DNA from: Chloroflexota bacterium
GTDB taxonomy: Bacteria > Chloroflexota > UBA11872 > VXOZ01
DNA: 64,000 nt
Assembly (NCBI GenBank): GCA_026710945.1
Contig: JAPOQA010000046.1
Span: 1 to 64,000 of the forward strand
Reading direction: 5' to 3'
Part shown: piece after piece, positions 33,944 through 41,228 of the stretch
Layout of the letters: every line of letters starts with the position of its first letter
How positions within the stretch are numbered: position 1 is the stretch's first letter
Made by a program: the position numbers and the translations under genes
The notes under the pieces: model-generated
Database searches by the model: none
What the model was told of the DNA's origin: nothing
The model's input: the letters and a program-made list of their open reading frames with translations, nothing else

Positions 33944-34999
33944 GTGCAACTCAGACACTTCTTCGTTCGCAATAGCGACGCCCCGGAACTCATCGAGCTC
34001 TTTCTCGTCGCGGGCATCGCGTCGGTGTTGGCAATCCGAGGCGCCCTTGCCGCCACCGGCTATCCGCAGTTGGGCGGCGATGGACTGCACATTGCGCACA
34101 TGCTCTGGGGCGGCCTGTTCATGACCGTGGCCCTGCTCCTGCTATTTGCCGCGTTGGGCCGGGTGGCCCAACGGCTGGCCGCAATCTTGGGCGGCATAGG
34201 GTTCGGCACGTTCATCGATGAGTTGGGCAAATTCATCACCAGCGACAACGACTATTTCTACGAGCCCACCATCGGCCTGATCTACATTATTTTCATCGCG
34301 ATCTTTCTGGTGCTCGAAGCCTTTCGACGGCAGGAGCCGGGACCGACGGAGGCGCTGGCGAACGCCTTCAACCAATTGGAGTTGGCCGCCGGCAGACCGC
34401 TCGACGCCGATACCAAGCGCACAACCCTTGATTTGCTGGCGAAGTCCGATACGTCCGACCCAATTGTCCAAGGGCTAACCAGGTTTGTGCGGACTATCGA
34501 ACCGCAGCCCGTACCGGACATGGGCTTCTACTTTCGGGTGCGGGACTACGCCGTGCGTCTCTACAGCCGGGTGGTGCTGTCGCGGTAGTTCAGGCCGGTG
34601 CTCATTGGATTCTTCCTGTTGTTTGCCGTTGTACAGATTGCCATAGTGCTGCTCATTGGTGCGGCCGGGCTTCTTGCCGGCGGGTTCGACGAGATGCAGC
34701 TAGGGTTCACAGGCACTGCCACCCTTTGCTCTGTGGCGGTTACCGGTTTGCTGACGCTCATTGGCATCCTTCAGTTAAGACGTTCGCGACTTGCCGCCTA
34801 CCACTGGTTTGTGCGCAGCGTGCTGGTGAGCATCTTCGTGACACAGGTGTTTACGTTCTTGGAATCGGAACTCTCGGCGCTTTGGGGCTTTTCGCTCGAC
34901 ATCCTGATATACACCGCGCTCAAGATCATGATCGAGCAGGAGCAACGCATTGAATCGGGTGCAACGGCTCCGACTGCGCCGGCCGAGGGGAAATCCTGA
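33944..34999 (+). pseudogene. Membrane protein gene interrupted by an in-frame amber codon
   Basis: Two ORFs, 33944-34588 (214 residues) and 34598-34999 (133 residues), lie in the same frame and are separated only by TAG at 34586-34588 and three codons. Together they make a protein of about 350 residues with membrane helices at roughly 18-36, 50-75 and 100-120 of the first part, an acidic loop, then three more helices (FFLLFAVVQIAIVLLIGAAG and following). The start is GTG with AGGAG 5 nt upstream. It is either a nonsense-mutated gene, a genuine split gene (GTG at 34598), or an error. Function unknown. Confidence 0.65.
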
Positions 35000-35238
35000 G
35001 AAGCGCTCTTCGCCGCAAAGAAGAGCGGCTGCGCCGCAGTGCTCCGGCCCTATGGGGAAAGGCAGGCACTACGGCAGTCTGCCATGCATGTTTTCCCTCA
35101 CCGGTAGTTTGGCCGGGTTTTGCGGGGAAAGCCGCCAAGAGATGGATAACACGGCGGGACGGCCCACCTGCATGGCATACTCTACACACATACGTGCACC
35201 TATGACATTAGGGGCGCTGTCTCAAATCAGAAAGCTAT

Positions 35239-35901
35239 GTGATGCTACCGGTACCCAGAACCAAGGCGCAGGCACGGGCAAGCTACGACAGGATGAGCCG
35301 CTCGTACGACCTCTTTGCCGGCGCCTTTGAAAAACGACTGCGCGATCAAGCGTTGGAGCGGCTGGGCATAGCAACGGGCGAGACTGCCTTGGAGATCGGC
35401 TTCGGTACGGGACACAGTCTGGTGCAGATCGCTCAAGCCGTGGGCGCCAATGGCCGCGTGCACGGCGTGGACCTCTCCGCCGGCATGCGTGAGGTCAGCC
35501 AACGGCGGCTGGACCGGACTGGAATGTCGAAGAGAGTGGCATTGCATTGCGGCGACGCGGCACATCTGCCGTATGCAGATGAGACCCTCGATGCCGTCTT
35601 CATGAGTTTCACCCTGGAACTGTTCGATACGCCCGAAATCCCAATCGTGCTCGGCGAGATCAGGCGGGTGCTGAAGCCGAACGGCAGGCTGGGCGTGGTC
35701 AGCTTATCGCGAGAGGACGGCATTTCGCTGATGGTGCGGGTGTATGAATGGCTGCACCAACGCCTGCCGCAGCTCATAGACTGCCGGCCCATCTACGTGG
35801 AGCAGGCGCTCAAAGAGGCCGGTTTCCAGCTAACTCACAGCGAAAGAGAGAATCTCTGGGGTCTGCCGACAAAGATTGCGGTGGGGGTGAAGGACCTCTA
35901 A
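35239..35901 (+). CDS. SAM-dependent methyltransferase (UbiE-like)
   Basis: A 220-residue class I methyltransferase. SAM motif I is ALEIGFGTGHS (near 50), the acidic loop VHGVDLSAGM follows, then CGDAAHLPYADETLDAVFMSF and RVLKPNGRLGVVSLS. The AxxYDRMSRSYDLFAG start resembles UbiE/MenG and arsenite-methyltransferase relatives. Target unknown. The start may be GTG 35239 or the adjacent ATG. It stands alone. Confidence 0.9.
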   Translation: MMLPVPRTKAQARASYDRMSRSYDLFAGAFEKRLRDQALERLGIATGETALEIGFGTGHSLVQIAQAVGANGRVHGVDLSAGMREVSQRRLDRTGMSKRVALHCGDAAHLPYADETLDAVFMSFTLELFDTPEIPIVLGEIRRVLKPNGRLGVVSLSREDGISLMVRVYEWLHQRLPQLIDCRPIYVEQALKEAGFQLTHSERENLWGLPTKIAVGVKDL

Positions 35902-36158
35902 GTGAGAGCCTGCAATACTATTGAGATTCGAATTCGGCATCCTTCGTTCAAACCTCGTGCAGTTCGGTGGCTTGTCCCCCGCTCTGGGAAATCCACCTAA
36001 TCAATGGGCGGATGGGTTCCCCGCGGGCGCGGGATGAACTTTAGTTAGCGCCGCGCTCGACGTAGTCGTTGGGGCGAGGATCGTAACACTCCAACTCTCT
36101 CATCGGTGACCTTCGCGTAACTAGCCCCTGAGGAAAGTGTGTTACCCCCTCTCCCCGG
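35902..36158. other. Short gene-free stretch
   Basis: No gene. It ends in the left half of a CCCCCTCTCCCC REP palindrome that is interrupted by the next element. Confidence 0.4.
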
Positions 36159-36286
36159 GAGGCGGTCTCATAAGTCGACTCGATAGGCGAGATCGTGCTT
36201 CGATCCTTCGGCAAGCCCGTCCTGAGCCTGTCGATGGGTCGAAGGGCAAGTCTACCCGGAGCGATGCATTTATAGGGACGGCCTTC
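36159..36286. mobile_element. MITE-like element, family B, copy 2
   Basis: A shorter, more diverged relative of 3811-3996. The left end is GAGGCGGTCTCATAAG; the right end (TTATAGGGACGGCCTTC) pairs imperfectly with it. Interior blocks (TAAGTCGACTCGATA, GGGTCGAAGGGCAAGTCTAC, GAGCGATGCA) match copy 1. It too sits between halves of a CTCTCCCC REP palindrome. Confidence 0.55.
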
Positions 36287-36391
36287 TGGTTAGAGGGAGT
36301 ATTTCTCGCTCCGCCGTCCGGAAATGCGCCAAGGTCTCCCAAGAGGATGCCCCCGCATTGCTTCTGTCCGGCTTCAAATAGAGGTTATTCC

Positions 36392-36658
36392 CGTAAATGT
36401 CAGGTAATTCGTTGACAGATTTGGTAGAAGAAACATGGGAGCAGAACTCTGTGCTTGCCTACATACATGTCATTCCGAACGGAGCGTAGCGGAGTGTCGC
36501 TCTTAGCGCGGAATCTAGAGTGCTGAGGCCGTGAAAGTGTGTTAAGCAGGGACCCTAGATTCCGCGAACAGGGTTCGACGCTACGCTCGGAATGACAAGG
36601 CCTTGTAGCGCTTTCTACGGGAAAGCGAATTCTGTCAACAAATTACTCAACACTTACA
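36392..36658. mobile_element. MITE-like element, family A, complete copy
   Basis: A 267-bp element with 27-bp terminal inverted repeats at 36392-36418 and 36632-36658, flanked by ATTCC on both sides. The interior has the same spacer (ACAGATTTGGTAGAAGAAAC) as 12989 onward, then the GGAATCTAG/CTAGATTCC palindromic module. It is inserted at the stop codon of the 36654-37070 gene. Confidence 0.75.
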
Positions 36659-37070
36659 ATTCCCAGGGATTCTCCTGCGCCGCGAGCTCAGCACGAATGA
36701 ACAGGTACGCCTGCAAGCAGGCCAGTTCAGGCGTTTCCGCTACCACGTCGGCGATGCGGCGGCTCACTTCGTCAAAGCAGATGCAGGCAAAGTCGCCCTG
36801 ATAGCAATCTAGCACGGTGTGGGGCGAGACCGCGTTCAGCATTGCAAGCAGCTGATCGAGGCGGGGCAGCCAGCAAACGGTGCGGTCGGTTACGAGTTCA
36901 CTTCCGCGTTTCGCGGCGCCATCATCGAGCAGGCTTACCGCGTCATCCTGCATCACCCAATCGCCGACGGTCGGCGTCCACTGCCCAGACAATTCTCTGC
37001 GCGCCGCCCGGCACCGCTGGACGTAGCCTGGTGGAAATGGATGGGTTCTTTCCGGCTCGGCTTCGGACAT
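36654..37070 (-). CDS. Hypothetical protein ending at a MITE insertion
   Basis: A 138-residue protein, not recognised. It carries VGDWVMQDD, TVCWLPRLDQLLAML and VLDCYQGDFACICFDEVSRRIADVVAETPELACLQAYLF, the last probably a long helix. Its final codons ...GAA TTG TAA run into the terminus of the family A element. Without the insertion (keeping one ATTCC) the frame would read GAA TAA, so the protein gained one Leu only. There is no clear ribosome site. Proteins of this look occur in mobile regions, but no function is assigned. Confidence 0.55.
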   Translation of the reverse strand: MSEAEPERTHPFPPGYVQRCRAARRELSGQWTPTVGDWVMQDDAVSLLDDGAAKRGSELVTDRTVCWLPRLDQLLAMLNAVSPHTVLDCYQGDFACICFDEVSRRIADVVAETPELACLQAYLFIRAELAAQENPWEL

Positions 37071-37396
37071 CGAGGGTCTGAGCCTCTCTACGCATTATGA
37101 GACCGGCACAACCGGCCGCCGCCGCGGCAGCGCTACCCAGTGTATCATGGAAGATGAGGAGCGGTGATTGGGGGTCGTGCGTCCGTTATTCGAGTGCTGA
37201 ATCGGACGACAAGCAGATGGACACATGCGCACGTTCTGCCTTCCCGGCCGCTGGCGCAAAGTCAACGATCTCCTGTCGAACCAAACCTAATTCTCGTCAG
37301 CAAGCCGTAGCGCGGGTGCTTGTTTCCCTGCTTCTATGGTGCAAGAAAACAACCGTCGTCTTGGGCTAGGTGCTGGGTTGCAGGAAAGGAAGCCGC
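37071..37396. other. Gene-free stretch
   Basis: No supported gene. It contains the leader of the downstream dehydrogenase with AAAGGAAG before its start. Confidence 0.35.
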
Positions 37397-38734
37397 ATGA
37401 ACAAAAGCGCAGAAGCGCATCTCCCGAATTGGAGGCTGGCAGCTTTGAAGCTGGGGCTACTCTCGCTGCTGGTCGTCCTTGGCGCCACTCTCATCAGCTC
37501 GTGCGGCGGCGACGAGCCGGAGCCACCAGCCACTACGTCGGCCGTCGCCACGGCCTTACCGACACAAATTCCTGCAACTGCAGTGCCGCAGCCAACCGCA
37601 GCGGTCGTCCCAACGGCGGCTCCCGTTCCCTCCGTTCGCACGCCAATGCCGCCGGCAGAAGGCGCTTATGGCCTGGAGACCGTAGGTACGGGATTCAAGC
37701 GTCCGCTCTACCTCACCTATGCGCCCGGCGACGCCGGCGGACGGCTCTTCATCGTAGAGCAGAACGGCACGATCGCAATTCTCAAAGACGGTCGACGGCA
37801 GGAGCCGCTGTTTCTCGATATAGACTCGCGCGTCGGCTCCAGTGCCAATGAGCAGGGCCTCTTGAGCATGGCATTCGATCCGGAATATGCGGCGAACGGC
37901 ATTTTCTACGTCTACTACACGGACAACCGGGGAGATACGGTGGTCGCGCGCTATCGCGTTTCTGCCGACAATCCCGACGCGGCCGATCCCGATAGCGAAG
38001 AAGTGCTCCTGCGCGTGGAGCAACCCTATGGGAATCACAACGGCGGCTTGATCAAGTTCGGCCCCGACGGCTATCTCTACGTCGCCCTGGGTGACGGCGG
38101 CTCCGGCGGCGACCCGTTAGACAGCGGACAAGACCTGGGAACGTTGCTTGGCACGTTGCTCCGTATCGACGTGCGCACAGGCGGCGGCTACGCCGTGCCG
38201 GCGGACAATCCATTCGTCGGACGTGAGGGGGTGCGAGCGGAGATCTGGGCATGGGGACTGCGCAACGTCTGGCGATTCTCGTTCGACCGCGATACCGGCG
38301 ATCTCTTTATGGCCGACGTGGGGCAAAACAAGCTGGAAGAGGTGAGTTTCCAACCGGCTGCCAGTCCGGGCGGCGAGAACTACGGCTGGAACCGGTTTGA
38401 GGGCAGCCAGCCCTACGGCAACCGCAGTACGGAGGGCATGGTCCGTAGAGAGATGGTCTTTCCGATTGCGGAATACGGCCGCAACGAGGGCTGTTCCGTT
38501 ACCGGCGGCTACATGTATCGCGGCCAGCAGCTCCCGGCGCTCGCGGGCAACTATATCTTTGGCGACTACTGTTCCGGCATCGTCTGGACCCTGACACCCC
38601 AGGCCGACGGCGCCTGGCTGCGCACCGTGCTATTCGTCGCGCCATCGGAAATCACCTCTTTCGGCGAGGACGCCGACGGTGAAGTGTATGTGATCATCCG
38701 TAACGGCACGATCTACCGCATCACGAGCACGTAG
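37397..38734 (+). CDS. Lipoprotein PQQ-type sugar (glucose/sorbosone) dehydrogenase
   Basis: A 445-residue secreted six-bladed propeller of the GSDH family, which oxidises aldoses with PQQ. A lipoprotein signal ends in LISSCGGD (lipobox Cys near 37), followed by a Pro/Thr/Ala-rich linker to about 95. The propeller has FIVEQNGTI, DIDSRVGSSANEQGLLSMAFDP, VEQPYGNHNGGLIKFGPDGYLYVALGDGGSGGDP (catalytic His, calcium site) and GENYGWNRFEG, ending with GNYIFGDYCSG. The ATG at 37397 has AAAGGAAG upstream. Substrate unknown. Confidence 0.92.
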   Translation: MNKSAEAHLPNWRLAALKLGLLSLLVVLGATLISSCGGDEPEPPATTSAVATALPTQIPATAVPQPTAAVVPTAAPVPSVRTPMPPAEGAYGLETVGTGFKRPLYLTYAPGDAGGRLFIVEQNGTIAILKDGRRQEPLFLDIDSRVGSSANEQGLLSMAFDPEYAANGIFYVYYTDNRGDTVVARYRVSADNPDAADPDSEEVLLRVEQPYGNHNGGLIKFGPDGYLYVALGDGGSGGDPLDSGQDLGTLLGTLLRIDVRTGGGYAVPADNPFVGREGVRAEIWAWGLRNVWRFSFDRDTGDLFMADVGQNKLEEVSFQPAASPGGENYGWNRFEGSQPYGNRSTEGMVRREMVFPIAEYGRNEGCSVTGGYMYRGQQLPALAGNYIFGDYCSGIVWTLTPQADGAWLRTVLFVAPSEITSFGEDADGEVYVIIRNGTIYRITST

Positions 38735-38771
38735 CCTGCATCGTACGTGTTCGTGACCGCTTGATTCAACA

Positions 38772-39998
38772 GTGGAGAGATGTGGATTGAGAGACCTGGA
38801 TAGCGATGCCTGGATGCAGCTATTGCGTGAAGGGGAATCGGACCGCGTCGAGTTCAAGCAGTCGTTGGGTGGCGATGCGCCCAACCGGACCCGTGAAGCC
38901 ATCTGCGCCTTTGCCAATGATCTGCCCAACCATCGATTACCCGGCTATGTCTTTGTCGGTGTTGAGGATGATGGCGTCCCGTCAAGTCTATCGGTCACGG
39001 ACGAGTTGCTCCGGCAACTGGCGGACATGAAGACCGACGGTAAGACCTTACCGCCGCCCTCGCTGACGGTTGAGAGACGCTCAATTGGCGGCAAGGATGT
39101 GGCCATCGTCACGGTCCAGCCATCCGATTCACCGCCGGTTCGCTACAGTGGTCGTGTGCACGTCCGCATCGGCTCGCGACGCGGAATCGCAACAGCGCAG
39201 GACGAACGCATTCTCACCGAGAAGCGCCGCTATGGAGATATTCCGTTCGATATTCAGCCTATTCCGTCTGCCTCGCTAAGTGATCTCCATCTGACTCAGT
39301 TTATGAATGAATACCTTCCTCAAGCCTTTGCTCGAGAGGTATTGGATGCCAATGAGCGCAGTATTGAAGAGCAGTTGGCTGCTGCAAAAATGGTCGCTAC
39401 TTCTAATGAGCCTTTACCCACGGTACTAGGCCTGCTCGTATTAGGAAGACGGACTCTGGATTACCTGCCCGGGGCATATGTTCAATTCTTGAGATTCGAC
39501 GGCTCGGATCCGACGGACCCCATCGCCGACGAAGAGGCATTCAGCGGCACAATTACGGACGTCATTAGCCGGTTGGAGGACAAGCTTCGAGGGCATAACC
39601 GGACTTCAGTTGACTTTACGTCCGGACCCATCGAAAAACGGACAAGCACCTATCCAATCGAAGCAATACAGCAAATTGCTCGCAATGCTGTAATGCATCG
39701 TTCGTACGAGGGTAATAACGCACCAATTCGAGTGTATTGGTATGATGATCGCATAGAGATTATCAGTCCCGGGGGCACGTTTGGCTCGGTAAACGAGGGA
39801 AGCTTTGGCTCTCCGGGCTTTACTGCATACCGTAACCCTAACCTTGCGGAAGCCATGCGAACGCTGGGCTTTGTGCAGCATTTTGGACTGGGTATCCCTT
39901 TGGCAAGGAAATTGCTAAGTGAAGCGGGGCACCCTGAGATTCAGTTCGACGTTGATCAATATAACGTACTGGTTACGATACCAGGACATAAGGTTTAG
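38772..39998 (+). CDS. AlbA_2 (Schlafen-type) and HATPase-domain protein
   Basis: A 408-residue protein. The N-terminal AlbA_2/Schlafen-like domain has LLREGESDRVEFKQSL near 17-32, AICAFANDLP, GYVFVGVEDDG and YSGRVHVRIGSRRGIATAQDE. The C-terminal half matches the HATPase_c_4 region of such regulators (YPIEAIQQIARNAVMHRSYEG with the Asn, RIEIISPGGTFG, LGFVQHFGLGIPLARKLL). AlbA_2 proteins act as regulators or nucleic-acid-binding defence components. The start GTG 38772 is tentative; TTG 38787 has a better-spaced GGAG. A ParA-like gene follows after 13 bp. GC falls along this gene relative to the flanks. Confidence 0.85.
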   Translation: MERCGLRDLDSDAWMQLLREGESDRVEFKQSLGGDAPNRTREAICAFANDLPNHRLPGYVFVGVEDDGVPSSLSVTDELLRQLADMKTDGKTLPPPSLTVERRSIGGKDVAIVTVQPSDSPPVRYSGRVHVRIGSRRGIATAQDERILTEKRRYGDIPFDIQPIPSASLSDLHLTQFMNEYLPQAFAREVLDANERSIEEQLAAAKMVATSNEPLPTVLGLLVLGRRTLDYLPGAYVQFLRFDGSDPTDPIADEEAFSGTITDVISRLEDKLRGHNRTSVDFTSGPIEKRTSTYPIEAIQQIARNAVMHRSYEGNNAPIRVYWYDDRIEIISPGGTFGSVNEGSFGSPGFTAYRNPNLAEAMRTLGFVQHFGLGIPLARKLLSEAGHPEIQFDVDQYNVLVTIPGHKV

Positions 39999-40011
39999 AA
40001 AGTGATCTGAG

Positions 40012-41025
40012 ATGAGCGTCCCTGTTCTCACCTTCTTCAACAACAAAGGCGGGGTTGGCAAGACCTCCCTCGTTTATCACTTGGCGTGGATGTACGCTGA
40101 ATTGGGTGTACGTGTTGTAGCGGCAGACCTTGACCCGCAAGCGAACCTTACTAGCATGTTTCTTGCGGAGGAGCGTCTGGAGGCATTTTGGCTCAAGAGT
40201 TCGCCAGAAAAGACAATCTATGGAGCTCTGCAGCCGCTCTTAGATGGTACCGGTGACGTTACGCCACCCTGCCTTGAGCAGCCTGGTCAAGGATTAGCTC
40301 TCGTCGTGGGGGATCTTAAACTGTCCTCTGCCGAGGGTGAGTTGTCGAGCCAATGGCCGGCTTGTCTTGATCGCCAACCTCGTGCTTTCCGCGTTATCTC
40401 GGCATTGTGGCGCATTCTGCAGAAAGCAGCAGCAGAAAGTGATGCAGAAATCGTGCTTGTAGACGTAGGCCCTAACCTGGGTGCATTGAACCGAGCAGTG
40501 CTGGTAGCTACAGATTTCGTAGTCGTACCGCTAGCTGCCGACTTATATTCCCTTCAGGGTCTACGAAATCTAGGCCCGACACTCCGAACTTGGCGGGCTG
40601 AGTGGAGCGATCGTAGCGACCGCAACCCGGTCTCAGACCTCCCGATGCCCAAAGGACGTATGCAACCGATCGGCTATGTAGTACAGCAACATGGAGTCCG
40701 TCTGAGTCGTCCAGTACAAGCGTATGATAAGTGGATCAACCGGATGCCAGAGGAATACGCGGAGAGTCTTTTGGGCAATGAGAACGGTACTTACCCGGGC
40801 ACACCAGAGGATGACGAGAATTCTCTTGCTACTGTCAAGCATTACCGGAGCCTTGTTCCCATGGCACAGGAATCACGCAAGCCAATCTTCAAGCTCGCAC
40901 CTGCGGATGGCGCTCGCGGCGCTCACGCCACCGCTGCCAGGGATGCCTACACCGACTTCAAGACGTTGGCTGATAAGATTAAGGCGCTTTGGTCACGGGA
41001 ACTTGCGGGTAGCGTAGCCGTCTGA
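40012..41025 (+). CDS. ParA/MinD-family ATPase paired with the AlbA_2 protein
   Basis: A 337-residue deviant-Walker ATPase. NNKGGVGKTSL (residues 10-20) is the P-loop with the signature Lys, DLDPQANLT is the switch I region, and VLVDVGPNLGALNRAVLVATDFVVVPLAADLYSLQGL carries Walker B. An insertion of about 70 residues (WRAEWSDRSDRNPVSDLP to NGTYPGTPEDDENS) separates it from plasmid ParA. There is no ParB gene and no parS-like array nearby, so chromosome partition is unlikely. It is co-transcribed with the AlbA_2 gene; the pair is an accessory module of unknown job. Confidence 0.85.
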   Translation: MSVPVLTFFNNKGGVGKTSLVYHLAWMYAELGVRVVAADLDPQANLTSMFLAEERLEAFWLKSSPEKTIYGALQPLLDGTGDVTPPCLEQPGQGLALVVGDLKLSSAEGELSSQWPACLDRQPRAFRVISALWRILQKAAAESDAEIVLVDVGPNLGALNRAVLVATDFVVVPLAADLYSLQGLRNLGPTLRTWRAEWSDRSDRNPVSDLPMPKGRMQPIGYVVQQHGVRLSRPVQAYDKWINRMPEEYAESLLGNENGTYPGTPEDDENSLATVKHYRSLVPMAQESRKPIFKLAPADGARGAHATAARDAYTDFKTLADKIKALWSRELAGSVAV

Positions 41026-41228
41026 ACCACGCTCCTTGCTGAATCTGCGCCTACCAGTTTTCATTCTCCATTCGTGTCTTGCTCGGCCACCGCTTTCACG
41101 CCACACTCGGGGTCGCATAGTCCTCTCTTCGGTGTATGCCGCTTGTCTCTCGCTATCATTGATGCGTACAATGCACCCTAAAGATGCGTTGAAACGCTGC
41201 CTGTGCAATCCGTTTGGAGGCTCCTCTA

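Noticed and set aside
40012-41025. ParA as a chromosome or plasmid partition protein
   Set aside because: There is no ParB, replication gene or parS-like repeat nearby, and the protein has a long unusual insertion.
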